64,000 nt of DNA, taken from positions 558,001 to 622,000 of the forward strand of contig NZ_CP100763.1 of the NCBI RefSeq assembly GCF_024296685.1. Reading direction: 5' to 3'. The position numbers and the translations under genes were made by a program. Each line of letters begins with the position of its first letter. Within the stretch, counting starts at the first letter, position 1. Below, one piece after another: positions 33,745 through 41,190 of the stretch. The DNA comes from Natrinema marinum. Its GTDB lineage: Archaea > Halobacteriota > Halobacteria > Halobacteriales > Natrialbaceae. The notes beneath the pieces were generated by a model. It had not been told where the DNA came from. It saw nothing but the letters and a program-made list of their open reading frames with translations, and searched no databases.

Positions 33745-33750
33745 ACCCTG

Positions 33751-33773
33751 GTATTCTCTTGAGAATACTTAAG
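33751..33773 (-). promoter_or_regulatory. Operator-like palindrome and promoter of queDEC
   Basis: GTATTCTC (33751-33758) and GAGAATAC (33761-33768) form perfect 8-bp arms with a 2-base centre. A CTTAAGTATT box (minus strand, 33764-33773) lies 20-29 nt before the GTG of queD and overlaps the right arm, so binding of a dimeric repressor would block transcription. The gap to the start codon is 6 bp. Confidence 0.7.
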
Positions 33774-33921
33774 TCTGGAGGATCGTCGCTCCTCGGACTC
33801 GAGCGCAACGTCGGGTACTCTCGGTCGTCGACGCTGTGCTCGAGTGAACCGCTCACCTGCCGACACCTAGACGATTCGAGCGATCTCCGGTGCTCTTGGG
33901 TCGGAAGCGCCAACGGACGCT

Positions 33922-34821
33922 ATGTGGAACTTCGAAGACGGTGCGGACGAACCGCTCGCGTGGACGACCGCCGACGCGCCCGTTTCGGGGACCGTCTACG
34001 ACGTGACCGAGACGGCGAACGGCCCCTGTGCCGTTGGCGACGGCGGGACCGTCCTCGGCCGTGCTGGCGACGGCACCTGGGGCGTCATCGTTTCGGACGG
34101 TCCCGGAGCGCGCGGCGAGACGCTCCGTGCGGTCGCGGCGACCGACGACGGCCGTCGGATCTGGGTGTCCGGGACCGGCGGTGCAGTGGGCTACTACGAC
34201 CTCGAGCGCGGCGACCGGGTTGACTGCTCGCAGCCCGACGGGATAGACGTGACGTTTCACGCCCTGACAGTCTCGGGCGCTCGCGGTTCGGAGAAACTCC
34301 TACTGGCCGACGGCAACGGCGTCGTCCTCCCCGGCACCGTCGACGGTGAGAATCCGACGTGGGACCGGCGGACGACTCCCGCCGACGGCACCGCGATAAC
34401 CGCGCTCGCGGCTGACGAGGCAGGATACGGCTACGGGGTCGATGGCAACGGAACCGTCTGGCAGACGACGCCAGCGGGCTGGGAGCGGATCGGCATCGCC
34501 GACGCGGAAGACAGCCTCTACGCGGCCGTCGCGTCTGGGTCGACGCTCGTCGTCGGCGGCGGAAACGGCCGTCTCTACGACCGCAACGAGGCCGGCGGCT
34601 GGACTCCCCACTCGCTCGGTGACGCCGGGATCGAGTGTCTGGACGCGGACGGAGCGACGCGACTGGCCGGCGGTGAGGGCGGCCTCCTTCGGGTCCGCGA
34701 AAACGAGACGTGGCACGAAACGGACTGGGACGGCGACGCGACGGTTCACGGCGTGCTCGCCGGTCCGCCGCACATCGCCGTCGGCGAAAACGGGCTCGTC
34801 CTCGAGTCGACAGACGAGTAA
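33922..34821 (+). CDS. Beta-propeller protein, paralogue of the convergent gene at 34834-35994
   Basis: 299 residues from the ATG at 33922 (WNFEDGADEPLAWTT). Propeller-type repeats GTVYDVTETANGPCAVGDGG, GRRIWVSGTGGAVGYYDLE, GYGYGVDGNGTVWQTTP, HIAVGENGLVLES. These match, in order, the neighbour's DLFEVVSTVAGPYAIGDGG, GRRIWFAGSSGAIGCYDIE, GYGYAVDTSGNAFKTT and DIAVGKSGLVIE. No signal peptide or membrane anchor is seen, so it is likely cytoplasmic. Function unknown. Confidence 0.8.
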   Translation: MWNFEDGADEPLAWTTADAPVSGTVYDVTETANGPCAVGDGGTVLGRAGDGTWGVIVSDGPGARGETLRAVAATDDGRRIWVSGTGGAVGYYDLERGDRVDCSQPDGIDVTFHALTVSGARGSEKLLLADGNGVVLPGTVDGENPTWDRRTTPADGTAITALAADEAGYGYGVDGNGTVWQTTPAGWERIGIADAEDSLYAAVASGSTLVVGGGNGRLYDRNEAGGWTPHSLGDAGIECLDADGATRLAGGEGGLLRVRENETWHETDWDGDATVHGVLAGPPHIAVGENGLVLESTDE

Positions 34822-34833
34822 TTCGGCTCGCGG

Positions 34834-35994
34834 TTACGCGTTCTTCGAGTCGCTCGAGTCGGGATCCGACGAGGAACTGCTCGAACCGCTATCGGACCCG
34901 GAGTCGCTCGACCCGTCGGGAGATCCGGAACTCGAGTCGTCGGTCGACTGCGTCTCTTCGCCGCCGGTTTCGGCATCGGTCGATTCGTTCCCGGAACCGT
35001 CGGTACCGGCGTCGCTCGGATCGTAGCTCTCGCCGCGGCCGTCGAAGTTGTCGCCGTCGGCGCTCGATCGCGCGTCGCGGGGCTTGCCGCGGGGGCGTTC
35101 GATGACGAGTCCACTCTTGCCGACGGCGATGTCCGGGCGATCCAGTGCGACGTCGTTGAGCACGCTCTCGGTCGGCGTATGCCGTTTCTCCCAGCGCTCG
35201 CCGCCGTCGATGCGCTGGTAGAAGGCGCCGGCGTCGCCGAGGGCCACGAGCTGCTCGTCGTACTTGTCGAACGCGCGGAGGGACTTCTCGCCGACGCGGA
35301 TCGGGGTCCAGCCCCGGTAGGAGTCGTCGTACCGGTAGACGCGACCGTCGCCGGCGGCGACGTAGACGCGTTCGTCCTCGCCCGCCCAGATGTCGTAGAA
35401 CTTTACCTGCGAGTTGACGATACCGATATCCTCCCAGCCGTCGTCTGCCGTCGTTTTGAACGCATTGCCGCTCGTGTCGACGGCGTAGCCGTAGCCGTTG
35501 GGCGAGGCCGCGAGCGCGGCGACTTTCGATCCCTGATCGTTGGGCTTGCTGGTGACGCCCCAGTTCACGTCGAAACCGTGGATCGTGACCGGGAGGATCT
35601 CGCCGGAACCGTTCGCGACGAGGAGCTTCTCGTCGCCGGTCTCGCCCGAGACGGCGAGTCCCTCCCACGTGCTCGTCATCTCCTTGGGATAGGAGTAGTC
35701 GAACTTCCGGCGCGTCTCGATGTCGTAGCAGCCGATCGCACCGCTCGAGCCGGCGAACCAGATCCGGCGGCCGTCGTCGGTGACGTCCAGCCCGCGGAGC
35801 TGGTTGCTCCTGACGTTCGGGCCGTCTTCGATGATCACTTCCCAGCCGTCGCCGCGGTCGGCGACGATGACGCCGCCGTCACCGATCGCGTAGGGGCCGG
35901 CGACGGTGCTCACGACTTCGAACAGATCGGTCTCGAAGGGCGTTTCGACAGCCTGCCACTCGGGGTCATCCGCATCGGGACCAAGTTCCCACAT
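34834..35994 (-). CDS. Beta-propeller protein with Ser/Asp-rich tail, paralogue of 33922-34821
   Basis: 386 residues. Residues 1-310 are a propeller aligned with the opposite-strand neighbour throughout. From about 310 to the end there is a low-complexity tail (Ser, Asp, Gly; SSSDPDSSDSKNA at the end) that the neighbour lacks. No signal peptide. The two genes end 12 bp apart, convergent, so they may be an old inverted duplication whose copies diverged. The tail could be a flexible, highly charged arm for protein contact in high salt. Function unknown. Confidence 0.82.
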   Translation of the reverse strand: MWELGPDADDPEWQAVETPFETDLFEVVSTVAGPYAIGDGGVIVADRGDGWEVIIEDGPNVRSNQLRGLDVTDDGRRIWFAGSSGAIGCYDIETRRKFDYSYPKEMTSTWEGLAVSGETGDEKLLVANGSGEILPVTIHGFDVNWGVTSKPNDQGSKVAALAASPNGYGYAVDTSGNAFKTTADDGWEDIGIVNSQVKFYDIWAGEDERVYVAAGDGRVYRYDDSYRGWTPIRVGEKSLRAFDKYDEQLVALGDAGAFYQRIDGGERWEKRHTPTESVLNDVALDRPDIAVGKSGLVIERPRGKPRDARSSADGDNFDGRGESYDPSDAGTDGSGNESTDAETGGEETQSTDDSSSGSPDGSSDSGSDSGSSSSSSDPDSSDSKNA

Positions 35995-36117
35995 GCAGCC
36001 GACCGAAACGGCTCGGCAGGGATAAGTAGTGTAGACGCTCTAATATGTTGGAGCGAACCGTTCGGGTCGCGACTCGCGGTCCCACCGGGCGCGGCGTCGC
36101 GCGCCGACGACGGTCGA

Positions 36118-36474
36118 TCAGTCCTCGAGCTGGTCTTGCAGCCGGTTTTTCGCCTCGGTACGGCGCTTCCGTGAGAACTCGGGCGCGTCGTCCGAGAAGT
36201 CTATCTCGATCTCGTCGAGCGTTCGTCGGTAGATGTTCGTTCGACGCCCCTCCTCCGAGAGCTGTCGCCCCTCGCAGGTCAACAGCCCCGCGTCGACGAG
36301 TTCTTCGATCCGGCGGTAACACGTCGCGATCGGTATCTCGATCGCTTCGCTCAGTGCCTGGGCCGATTTCGGCGTCCCCGCTGCACAGAGGATTTCCGCG
36401 CTGTATTTGCTCCCCAGCGCGGAGAGTACTGCAGCCGAATTCGCATCGTCTTCTTGTGTCCGACTCCGAGACAT
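36118..36474 (-). CDS. Winged-helix (ArsR-like) transcriptional regulator
   Basis: 118 residues from the ATG at 36474 (SRSRTQEDDANSAAVLSALG). The fold is helix-turn-helix with a wing: LSALGSKYSAEILCAAGTPKSAQALSEAIEIPIATCYRRIEELVDAGLLTCEGRQLSEEGRRTNIYRR, quoted in pieces here, with the recognition helix around IPIATCYRRIEEL. A C-terminal basic segment (RKRRTEAKNRL) may add contacts. It has an inverted repeat over its own promoter (36489-36503). The upstream gap is AT-rich. Targets unknown; the gene just downstream on the same strand (propeller at 34834) is a candidate. Confidence 0.83.
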   Translation of the reverse strand: MSRSRTQEDDANSAAVLSALGSKYSAEILCAAGTPKSAQALSEAIEIPIATCYRRIEELVDAGLLTCEGRQLSEEGRRTNIYRRTLDEIEIDFSDDAPEFSRKRRTEAKNRLQDQLED

Positions 36475-36488
36475 AGTTCCCTCGTTAC

Positions 36489-36503
36489 CAATTATCAAAA
36501 TTG
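36489..36503. promoter_or_regulatory. Inverted repeat over the winged-helix regulator promoter
   Basis: CAATT (36489-36493) and AATTG (36499-36503), perfect 5-bp arms with a 5-base centre. It lies 15-29 nt before the ATG at 36474, where the TATA element would be. It fits autoregulation but the arms are short. Confidence 0.35.
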
Positions 36504-36637
36504 AATCTTATGGTTATCGTGAGTCTTCCATTATATGGTATCCCGTAGCATAATCTGACGACCGGCAGAACGGAGCGACCGAGCGCGGCGGCGAGGCGAG
36601 CGAGACGCATTTGAGGTCCCGGCTCGAACGGCGCGGT

Positions 36638-37333
36638 ATGAACGTCGCGGTCGTGACGGTCGGCGACGAACTGCTCGCCGGACGAACGACGGATACGAAC
36701 GCAACGTGGCTCTGCGAGCGCCTCGCCGATCGCGGCGTCGGCGTCGAGCGCGTCACGACGGTCCCCGACCGGATCGGCGATATCGCTCGCGTCGTCAACG
36801 AGTACCGGGCCGAGTACGACGCCGTCATCGTCACCGGCGGGCTCGGCCCGACCCACGACGATCTCACCATGGAGGGCGTCGCGGCCGCGCTCGGGCGCTC
36901 GGTCGAGGAACACGACGCCGCGCTCGCCTGGCTCGAGGAAAACGGCTACGCGCGCGCCGATCTCGCCTCGGGAACGACGGAGCTCCCGGCGGGCGCGCGA
37001 GCGCTACACAATGAGGCGGGCGTCGCCCCCGGCGCGGTCCTCGAGGGCGTCTACGTGCTTCCCGGCGTGCCCGAGGAAATGAAGGCGATGTTCGAGACGA
37101 TCGCCGACGAGTTTTCGGGGACGCCGACCTATCGGGAGACGGTCGTCGCCGACGAGCCCGAAAGCGCGCTGCTCGATCGGATCGCCGACGTGCGCGAGCG
37201 GTTCGACATCACCGTCGGGAGCTATCCGGGCGAGTCGGTCCGGCTCGAGCTCACGGGGACGAACGAGGAGACGGTCGAAGAAGCGGCCGCGTGGCTCCGC
37301 GAGCGAGTCGAATCGCCGGACGGCGAGAGTTAA
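36638..37333 (+). CDS. cinA: CinA-type molybdopterin-binding-fold protein
   Basis: 231 residues, the archaeal stand-alone N-terminal module of CinA (COG1058). The fold resembles MoaB/MogA: VAVVTVGDELLAGRTTDTNATWLCERLADRGV, VIVTGGLGPTHDDLTMEGVAAALGR (quoted in part), and VYVLPGVPEEMKAMFE. The bacterial form hydrolyses nucleotides such as ADP-ribose and pyridine nucleotides. The ATG at 36638 is where the conserved start begins. Its TAA stop overlaps the stop of the small membrane protein on the other strand. Function in archaea is not settled. Confidence 0.88.
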   Translation: MNVAVVTVGDELLAGRTTDTNATWLCERLADRGVGVERVTTVPDRIGDIARVVNEYRAEYDAVIVTGGLGPTHDDLTMEGVAAALGRSVEEHDAALAWLEENGYARADLASGTTELPAGARALHNEAGVAPGAVLEGVYVLPGVPEEMKAMFETIADEFSGTPTYRETVVADEPESALLDRIADVRERFDITVGSYPGESVRLELTGTNEETVEEAAAWLRERVESPDGES

Positions 37334-37461
37334 CGGTACAGATACGCGACCCAGACGATCGTTACCAGCAGGCCGAGGGCGAGCGCGCCCCAGCCGACCG
37401 CGGCCATCGGCAGTTGGGGATCCGTTTCCGTCGCGAGAACGGCGGCGTGCAGTGCGTTCAT
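37330..37461 (-). CDS. 43-residue single-helix membrane protein
   Basis: 43 residues (MNALHAAVLATETDPQLPMA then AVGWGALALGLLVTIVWVAY, then LYR). One hydrophobic helix at about 21-40, flanked by a short soluble start and basic end. A CTTAATC box (minus strand GATTAAG, 37486-37492) lies 25-31 nt before the ATG, so a leaderless transcript is likely, which makes a real gene more plausible. The stop codon overlaps the cinA stop on the opposite strand by two bases. Function unknown; it is short for routine gene callers. Confidence 0.6.
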   Translation of the reverse strand: MNALHAAVLATETDPQLPMAAVGWGALALGLLVTIVWVAYLYR

Positions 37462-37652
37462 GGTCGGCGATCGGTCCCCGGTCCCCTTAATCTTTCAGAA
37501 ATCGCGTCAGTCCCCGTTCGCTCGTCGGACTCGCGGCTCGAGCGGCCGACGAGCAGCGGTGGCCGCGGCCTCGTCTGTGAGCCGCAAGCCCGACGAAATC
37601 CCGCCCGAACGGACACGACACGGCTTTCCGGCTGGCGCGCCCACTGATCGGC

Positions 37653-38816
37653 ATGGAGTCCATCGGCGTCGTCGTCAACCCGATCGCGGGGATGGGCGGT
37701 CGGGTGGGGCTGAAGGGGACCGACGGGAAACTCGAGGAGGCGCGCCGCCGGGGCGCCGAGCCGCGAGCGCCGGAGCGGGCCCGCGAGGCGCTGCGATCGC
37801 TGCACCGGCGCGCTCCCGATCTCTCCGTCTACACGGCCGCGGGCGTGATGGGCGAGCGCGCGGCGCGAGACGCCGGCTACGAGCCGACGGTCGTCTACGA
37901 TCCGGCGGCCGGGACGGAGGACACTGCCGATGGGTCGGCAGGCGGCAGCGATCCGGCGACCGCGGAGACGACGGCGGCCGACACCCGCGCGGCCGTCCGG
38001 GCACTGCTCGAGCGGGGCGTCGATCTCGTCCTGTTCGTCGGCGGCGACGGCACCGCCGTCGACGTCGCGAGCGTGCTCGAGGCCGACGCCGATGGCGAGA
38101 CGCCGATGCTCGGCGTGCCGGCGGGCGTCAAGATCTACTCGTCGGTGTTCGGCGTGACGCCGGCCGACGCGGGCCGGATCGCCGCCGAATTCGACCGCGT
38201 CGAGGCCCGCGAGGTCAACGATATCGACGAGGACGCCTACCGCGAGGGCGAGGTACGGACCGAACTGCGGGCCATCGTCCCCGTTCCCGTCGCGCCAGAC
38301 GTGCAATCGGGCAAGCAGGTCTCGAGCGGGAGCGTCGACGCGCTGGCGTCCGGCTTCGCTCGCGAGGTCGAACCGGGCCGAACCTACCTCTTCGGTCCCG
38401 GCAGCACCGTCGGCGCGATCGAGCGGGAACTGGGCATCGAGCCGTCGCCGCTGGGCGTCGATGTCTGGCGGGCGTCCGAGGCCGGTGGGGGTGACGAGCC
38501 GACCGGTCGGGCCGGCGAGGTCCTCGCCCGCGACGCCTCGGAGGCGGCGATCCTCGAGGTCCTCGCCGAGCCGATCACGGTCGTCGTCTCGCCGATCGGC
38601 GGGCAGGGCTTTATCTTCGGCCGGGGGAACCACCAGCTCTCACCGTCGGTGCTCGAGCGGGCCGACGAAATCGCGGTCATCGCGTCGGGGGAGAAACTGG
38701 ACGGAATCGACTCGCTGCGCGTCGACACCGACGACGCCGAACTCGACGACCGGCTTCGCGGCTGGACGCAGGTGCGTACGGGCCGATTTACGACCCGGCT
38801 GGTGAAAGTCGTCTGA
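37653..38816 (+). CDS. ATP-NAD kinase-like protein (COG3199 type)
   Basis: 387 residues. It has the diacylglycerol/NAD-kinase fold features IGVVVNPIAGMGGRVGLKG (start) and LVLFVGGDGTAVDVASVL at about 126-143 (GGDGT), then MLGVPAGVKIYSSVFGV. A low-complexity insert of Ala/Thr/Asp lies at 85-110. C-terminal SPIGGQGFIFGRGNHQLSP is family-specific. Predicted as a polyphosphate/ATP-NAD kinase-type enzyme; bona fide NAD kinase activity is not shown for this subgroup. Stand-alone gene. Confidence 0.85.
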   Translation: MESIGVVVNPIAGMGGRVGLKGTDGKLEEARRRGAEPRAPERAREALRSLHRRAPDLSVYTAAGVMGERAARDAGYEPTVVYDPAAGTEDTADGSAGGSDPATAETTAADTRAAVRALLERGVDLVLFVGGDGTAVDVASVLEADADGETPMLGVPAGVKIYSSVFGVTPADAGRIAAEFDRVEAREVNDIDEDAYREGEVRTELRAIVPVPVAPDVQSGKQVSSGSVDALASGFAREVEPGRTYLFGPGSTVGAIERELGIEPSPLGVDVWRASEAGGGDEPTGRAGEVLARDASEAAILEVLAEPITVVVSPIGGQGFIFGRGNHQLSPSVLERADEIAVIASGEKLDGIDSLRVDTDDAELDDRLRGWTQVRTGRFTTRLVKVV

Positions 38817-38874
38817 GCGCGTCCGCGGTCGGCCGAGTTGTTTAAGGAGGTGCGCGAGGTGGGCAGATAACTCA

Positions 38875-38911
38875 ACCATATAACGATTCGGCGATATATA
38901 ATGACCATATA
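38875..38911. promoter_or_regulatory. Direct ACCATATA repeats and TATA box upstream of the AbrB-PhoU gene
   Basis: ACCATATA occurs at 38875-38882 and again at 38904-38911, 29 bp apart, with a gatatata box at 38893-38900 between them. The second copy is inside TGACcATATaGTCA, an inverted repeat with one mismatch. They flank the likely promoter and could bind a phosphate-responsive factor or the AbrB-type product itself. Confidence 0.4.
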
Positions 38912-38947
38912 GTCAAGATTAAGGTGAAGTCGATCATAGAGGGGGGC

Positions 38948-39979
38948 ATGGAAACGCGGAAAGTGCAACGACTCGGTCCGTCGACGCTCGCGATGACCCT
39001 CCCAGCGGAGTGGGCCTCCGAGCACGGCGTCGAGAAGGGCGACGAGGTGTCGTTACGGACGAGCGGCAAGGGCACGCTGACCGTGATGCCCGAGTCCGCG
39101 AATACGGAGGAGACGGAAGCCATTATCCACACCGACGATCTCGACGCCGACGCCGTCGAGCGCGCGATCGTCGCGCAGTACGTCCTCGGACGGCGCATCA
39201 TTCGCATCGAACGCGAGGACGGCGCTCTCGAGTCGGCCCACATCAACGCCGTCTACCAGGCCGAGACGCAGTTGATGGGACTGGGCGTCATCGAGGAGAC
39301 CCCAGAGAGCATCTCGATCCGCTGTTCGGTCGATCCCGAGGACTTCACGCTCGACAACCTGCTCGAGCGCCTCGAGCGGACCGGCCAGACGATGCGCGGT
39401 GAAGGGATCAAGGCGCTGGCCCACGGGAACCCCGATCTGGCCCAGCGCGCGCTGAACCGGGAGCGGCAGGCGAACAAGATCTTCGTCCTCCTGTTGCGCC
39501 TGATCTTCACGGCCTACCAGAACCCGAACCTCGCGCGCGCCGTCGGCTTGAACAGCGGCTTCCCGCTGATCGGCTACCGCTCGATCGCGAAGAACCTCGA
39601 GTTGACCGCCGACAACGCCGAGGACATCGCCGAGATCGTCATCGAGACCGAGGGACACAGCCTGAACGTCGATAGCTCGGTGATGCGTGACATCCGAGAG
39701 CTGAACGACCTCGTCGACGAGATCACCTCGAGAGCCGTCGAGGCGGCCGTCGAGCGCGACTACAACAAGTCCAACGAGGTCCGATCGCTGTTTCACGAGG
39801 TCTCCGACCTCGAGCAGGAGATCCTCGCCGAACTGCCGGAGATGGACAACGAGGACCTGTTGCGCATCCGCGAGGTGCTCGTCAGCCTCCAGCAGACCGC
39901 CCAGTACGCGATGCGAAACGCCGAGATCGCGGCCAACCTCGCGCTCAACGAGGAGTCCGAGCACACGACGATCAAGTGA
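38948..39979 (+). CDS. AbrB-type DNA-binding / PhoU phosphate regulator
   Basis: 343 residues from the ATG at 38948 (ETRKVQRLGPSTLAMTLP), with a gggggg tract directly before it. A GTG at 38924 (KSIIEGG) is in frame and matches a leaderless start by TATA spacing, so either start is possible. Residues 1-50 are a SpoVT/AbrB-like DNA-binding swapped hairpin (LPAEWASEHGVEKGDEVSLR). The rest is two PhoU-like three-helix bundles (from about 110 and 220), each rich in Asp/Glu/Arg at metal-ligand positions. No pst transport genes are adjacent in this window. It likely represses phosphate uptake when phosphate is plentiful. Confidence 0.87.
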   Translation: METRKVQRLGPSTLAMTLPAEWASEHGVEKGDEVSLRTSGKGTLTVMPESANTEETEAIIHTDDLDADAVERAIVAQYVLGRRIIRIEREDGALESAHINAVYQAETQLMGLGVIEETPESISIRCSVDPEDFTLDNLLERLERTGQTMRGEGIKALAHGNPDLAQRALNRERQANKIFVLLLRLIFTAYQNPNLARAVGLNSGFPLIGYRSIAKNLELTADNAEDIAEIVIETEGHSLNVDSSVMRDIRELNDLVDEITSRAVEAAVERDYNKSNEVRSLFHEVSDLEQEILAELPEMDNEDLLRIREVLVSLQQTAQYAMRNAEIAANLALNEESEHTTIK

Positions 39980-40023
39980 CCGCTCGCGCACCGTTTCGGC
40001 GAATCGCTCAGGAATGAGTGAAG

Positions 40024-40029
40024 TTAAGA
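40024..40029 (+). promoter_or_regulatory. TATA-like box of the 40053 small membrane protein
   Basis: TTAAGA at 24-29 nt before the ATG at 40053, leaderless spacing. Similar TTAAGA motifs occur as a pair before the next gene (40336-40341 and 40343-40348). Confidence 0.5.
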
Positions 40030-40052
40030 GACCCCACACACAACGCCCGAAC

Positions 40053-40238
40053 ATGGCTACGCAATCCGAATCGACGGACAAAGGCGTTGGACTGGCGCTC
40101 GCGCTGGGCGCACTCGCGGTGATCGGCGCGCTGTTGATGCTGACCGGCGCACCCGAGATCACGGCTGCATGGGGCTTTGCCGCCGCCGTTCTCTTTAGCT
40201 CGCTGGCGGTCGTCGGCATCCACCTCTACTGGGACTGA
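40053..40238 (+). CDS. Small two-helix membrane protein
   Basis: 61 residues from the ATG at 40053 (ATQSESTDKG then GVGLALALGALAVIGALLML and a second helix ITAAWGFAAAVLFSSLAVVGIHLYW). The TATA-like box gives leaderless spacing, and the longer open frame upstream overlaps the promoter. Such short two-helix proteins are common in haloarchaea and mostly unstudied. It lies between the AbrB-PhoU gene and a small winged-helix gene, all on the same strand, each with its own promoter. Confidence 0.75.
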   Translation: MATQSESTDKGVGLALALGALAVIGALLMLTGAPEITAAWGFAAAVLFSSLAVVGIHLYWD

Positions 40239-40377
40239 CTCGACGCGACTCGAGCGGGCGGCGTCCCAGTCCGGTTCGGCGCCGTCGTCTTCGGATCCGC
40301 GGGCGCGAGCACCGGTGGACCCGGACTGGTAGCCGTTAAGAGTTAAGAGCGACGCTGCCCTACGTCCAGTACGGACG

Positions 40378-40602
40378 ATGACCGACTACTCCGACGAAGA
40401 GCGACAGATCCTCTCGCACCTCCGTGAGAGCGCCGCCCGCGGCGAGCAGTACTTCCGGGCGAAAAACATCGCGGACGCGATCGGACTCTCGTCGAAACAG
40501 GTCGGCGCTCGCCTGCCACTCCTCGCGGAGAAAGCAGACGAGGTCGACATCGAGAAGTGGGGCCGCGCTCGGTCGACGACCTGGCGAGTAACGATCAGTT
40601 GA
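40378..40602 (+). CDS. Small winged-helix-like protein (DUF7123 type)
   Basis: 74 residues. Entirely a helix-turn-helix-sized module: SDEERQILSHLRESAARGEQYFRAKNIADAIGLSSKQVGARLPLLAEKADEVDIEKWGRARSTTWRV (partly quoted), with the recognition helix at SSKQVGARLPLL and a wing at KWGRARSTTW. Short haloarchaeal proteins of this kind are annotated DUF7123. It may bind DNA as a dimer or modify another regulator. TTAAGA box pairs lie 30-42 nt upstream. Targets are unknown. Confidence 0.82.
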   Translation: MTDYSDEERQILSHLRESAARGEQYFRAKNIADAIGLSSKQVGARLPLLAEKADEVDIEKWGRARSTTWRVTIS

Positions 40603-40699
40603 CCGCCCTCACCGCGTCGGCCGCTTCCTCCACCGTCGAACGCCACCCCCGATCCGGTCGGTACCGCTCGAGCCGGCATCGCCCGCCGGTCCACGGCAT

Positions 40700-40705
40700 T
40701 TTTAT
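40700..40705 (+). promoter_or_regulatory. TATA box of the 40729 SRPBCC gene
   Basis: TTTTAT at 24-29 nt before the ATG at 40729 within atttttatccg, leaderless spacing. Confidence 0.5.
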
Positions 40706-40728
40706 CCGACAATCGCCCACCTACGGGC

Positions 40729-41163
40729 ATGACTGTACGCGTCGACCGGTCGTTCGAAGTAGCCGCGTCGCCGGAACGAGTCTGGGAGTTCATCGCCGAC
40801 CCGTCGAACCGGGCCCAGGCCATCAGCGTCGTCGAAGAGTACTCCGTGGACGATCCCGCCGGCCGGCGGGCCACCTGGCACGTCGAACTCCCCATCCCGC
40901 TCGTGCGCAAGACGGTCAGCGTCGACACCGAAGACGTCACCCGGACGCCGCCTGAGTACGTCAAATTCGTCGGCCGATCGAAAGTGCTGAAAGTCACCGG
41001 TGAACACGAGATCGTCGAGACCGACGAGGGCGCACGCCTCGAGAACCGTTTCGTCGTCGACGGCAAACTACCGGGCGTCGAGAAGTTCTTCAAGCGGAAT
41101 CTCGACTCGGAACTCGAGAACCTCCAGCGGGCGCTCGAGCGCGACCTCCGGACGACACAGTAA
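40729..41163 (+). CDS. SRPBCC family protein
   Basis: 144 residues, MTVRVDRSFEVAASPERVWEFIADPSNRAQAISVVEEYSVDD at the start, with LPIPLVRKTVSVDTEDVTRTPPEYVKFVG and a C-terminal helix VEKFFKRNLDSELENLQRALERDL. This is a hydrophobic-ligand pocket of the START/CoxG-like type. It precedes the nitrilase-like gene by 27 bp, so the two are probably co-transcribed. Ligand unknown. Confidence 0.86.
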   Translation: MTVRVDRSFEVAASPERVWEFIADPSNRAQAISVVEEYSVDDPAGRRATWHVELPIPLVRKTVSVDTEDVTRTPPEYVKFVGRSKVLKVTGEHEIVETDEGARLENRFVVDGKLPGVEKFFKRNLDSELENLQRALERDLRTTQ

Positions 41164-41190
41164 CGGTGGTGGAGCGGCCACTGTCGGCAC

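Noticed and set aside
33745-33921. Riboswitch upstream of queD
   Set aside because: The GTG sits 6 bp from the palindrome, leaving no room for an aptamer in the transcript.
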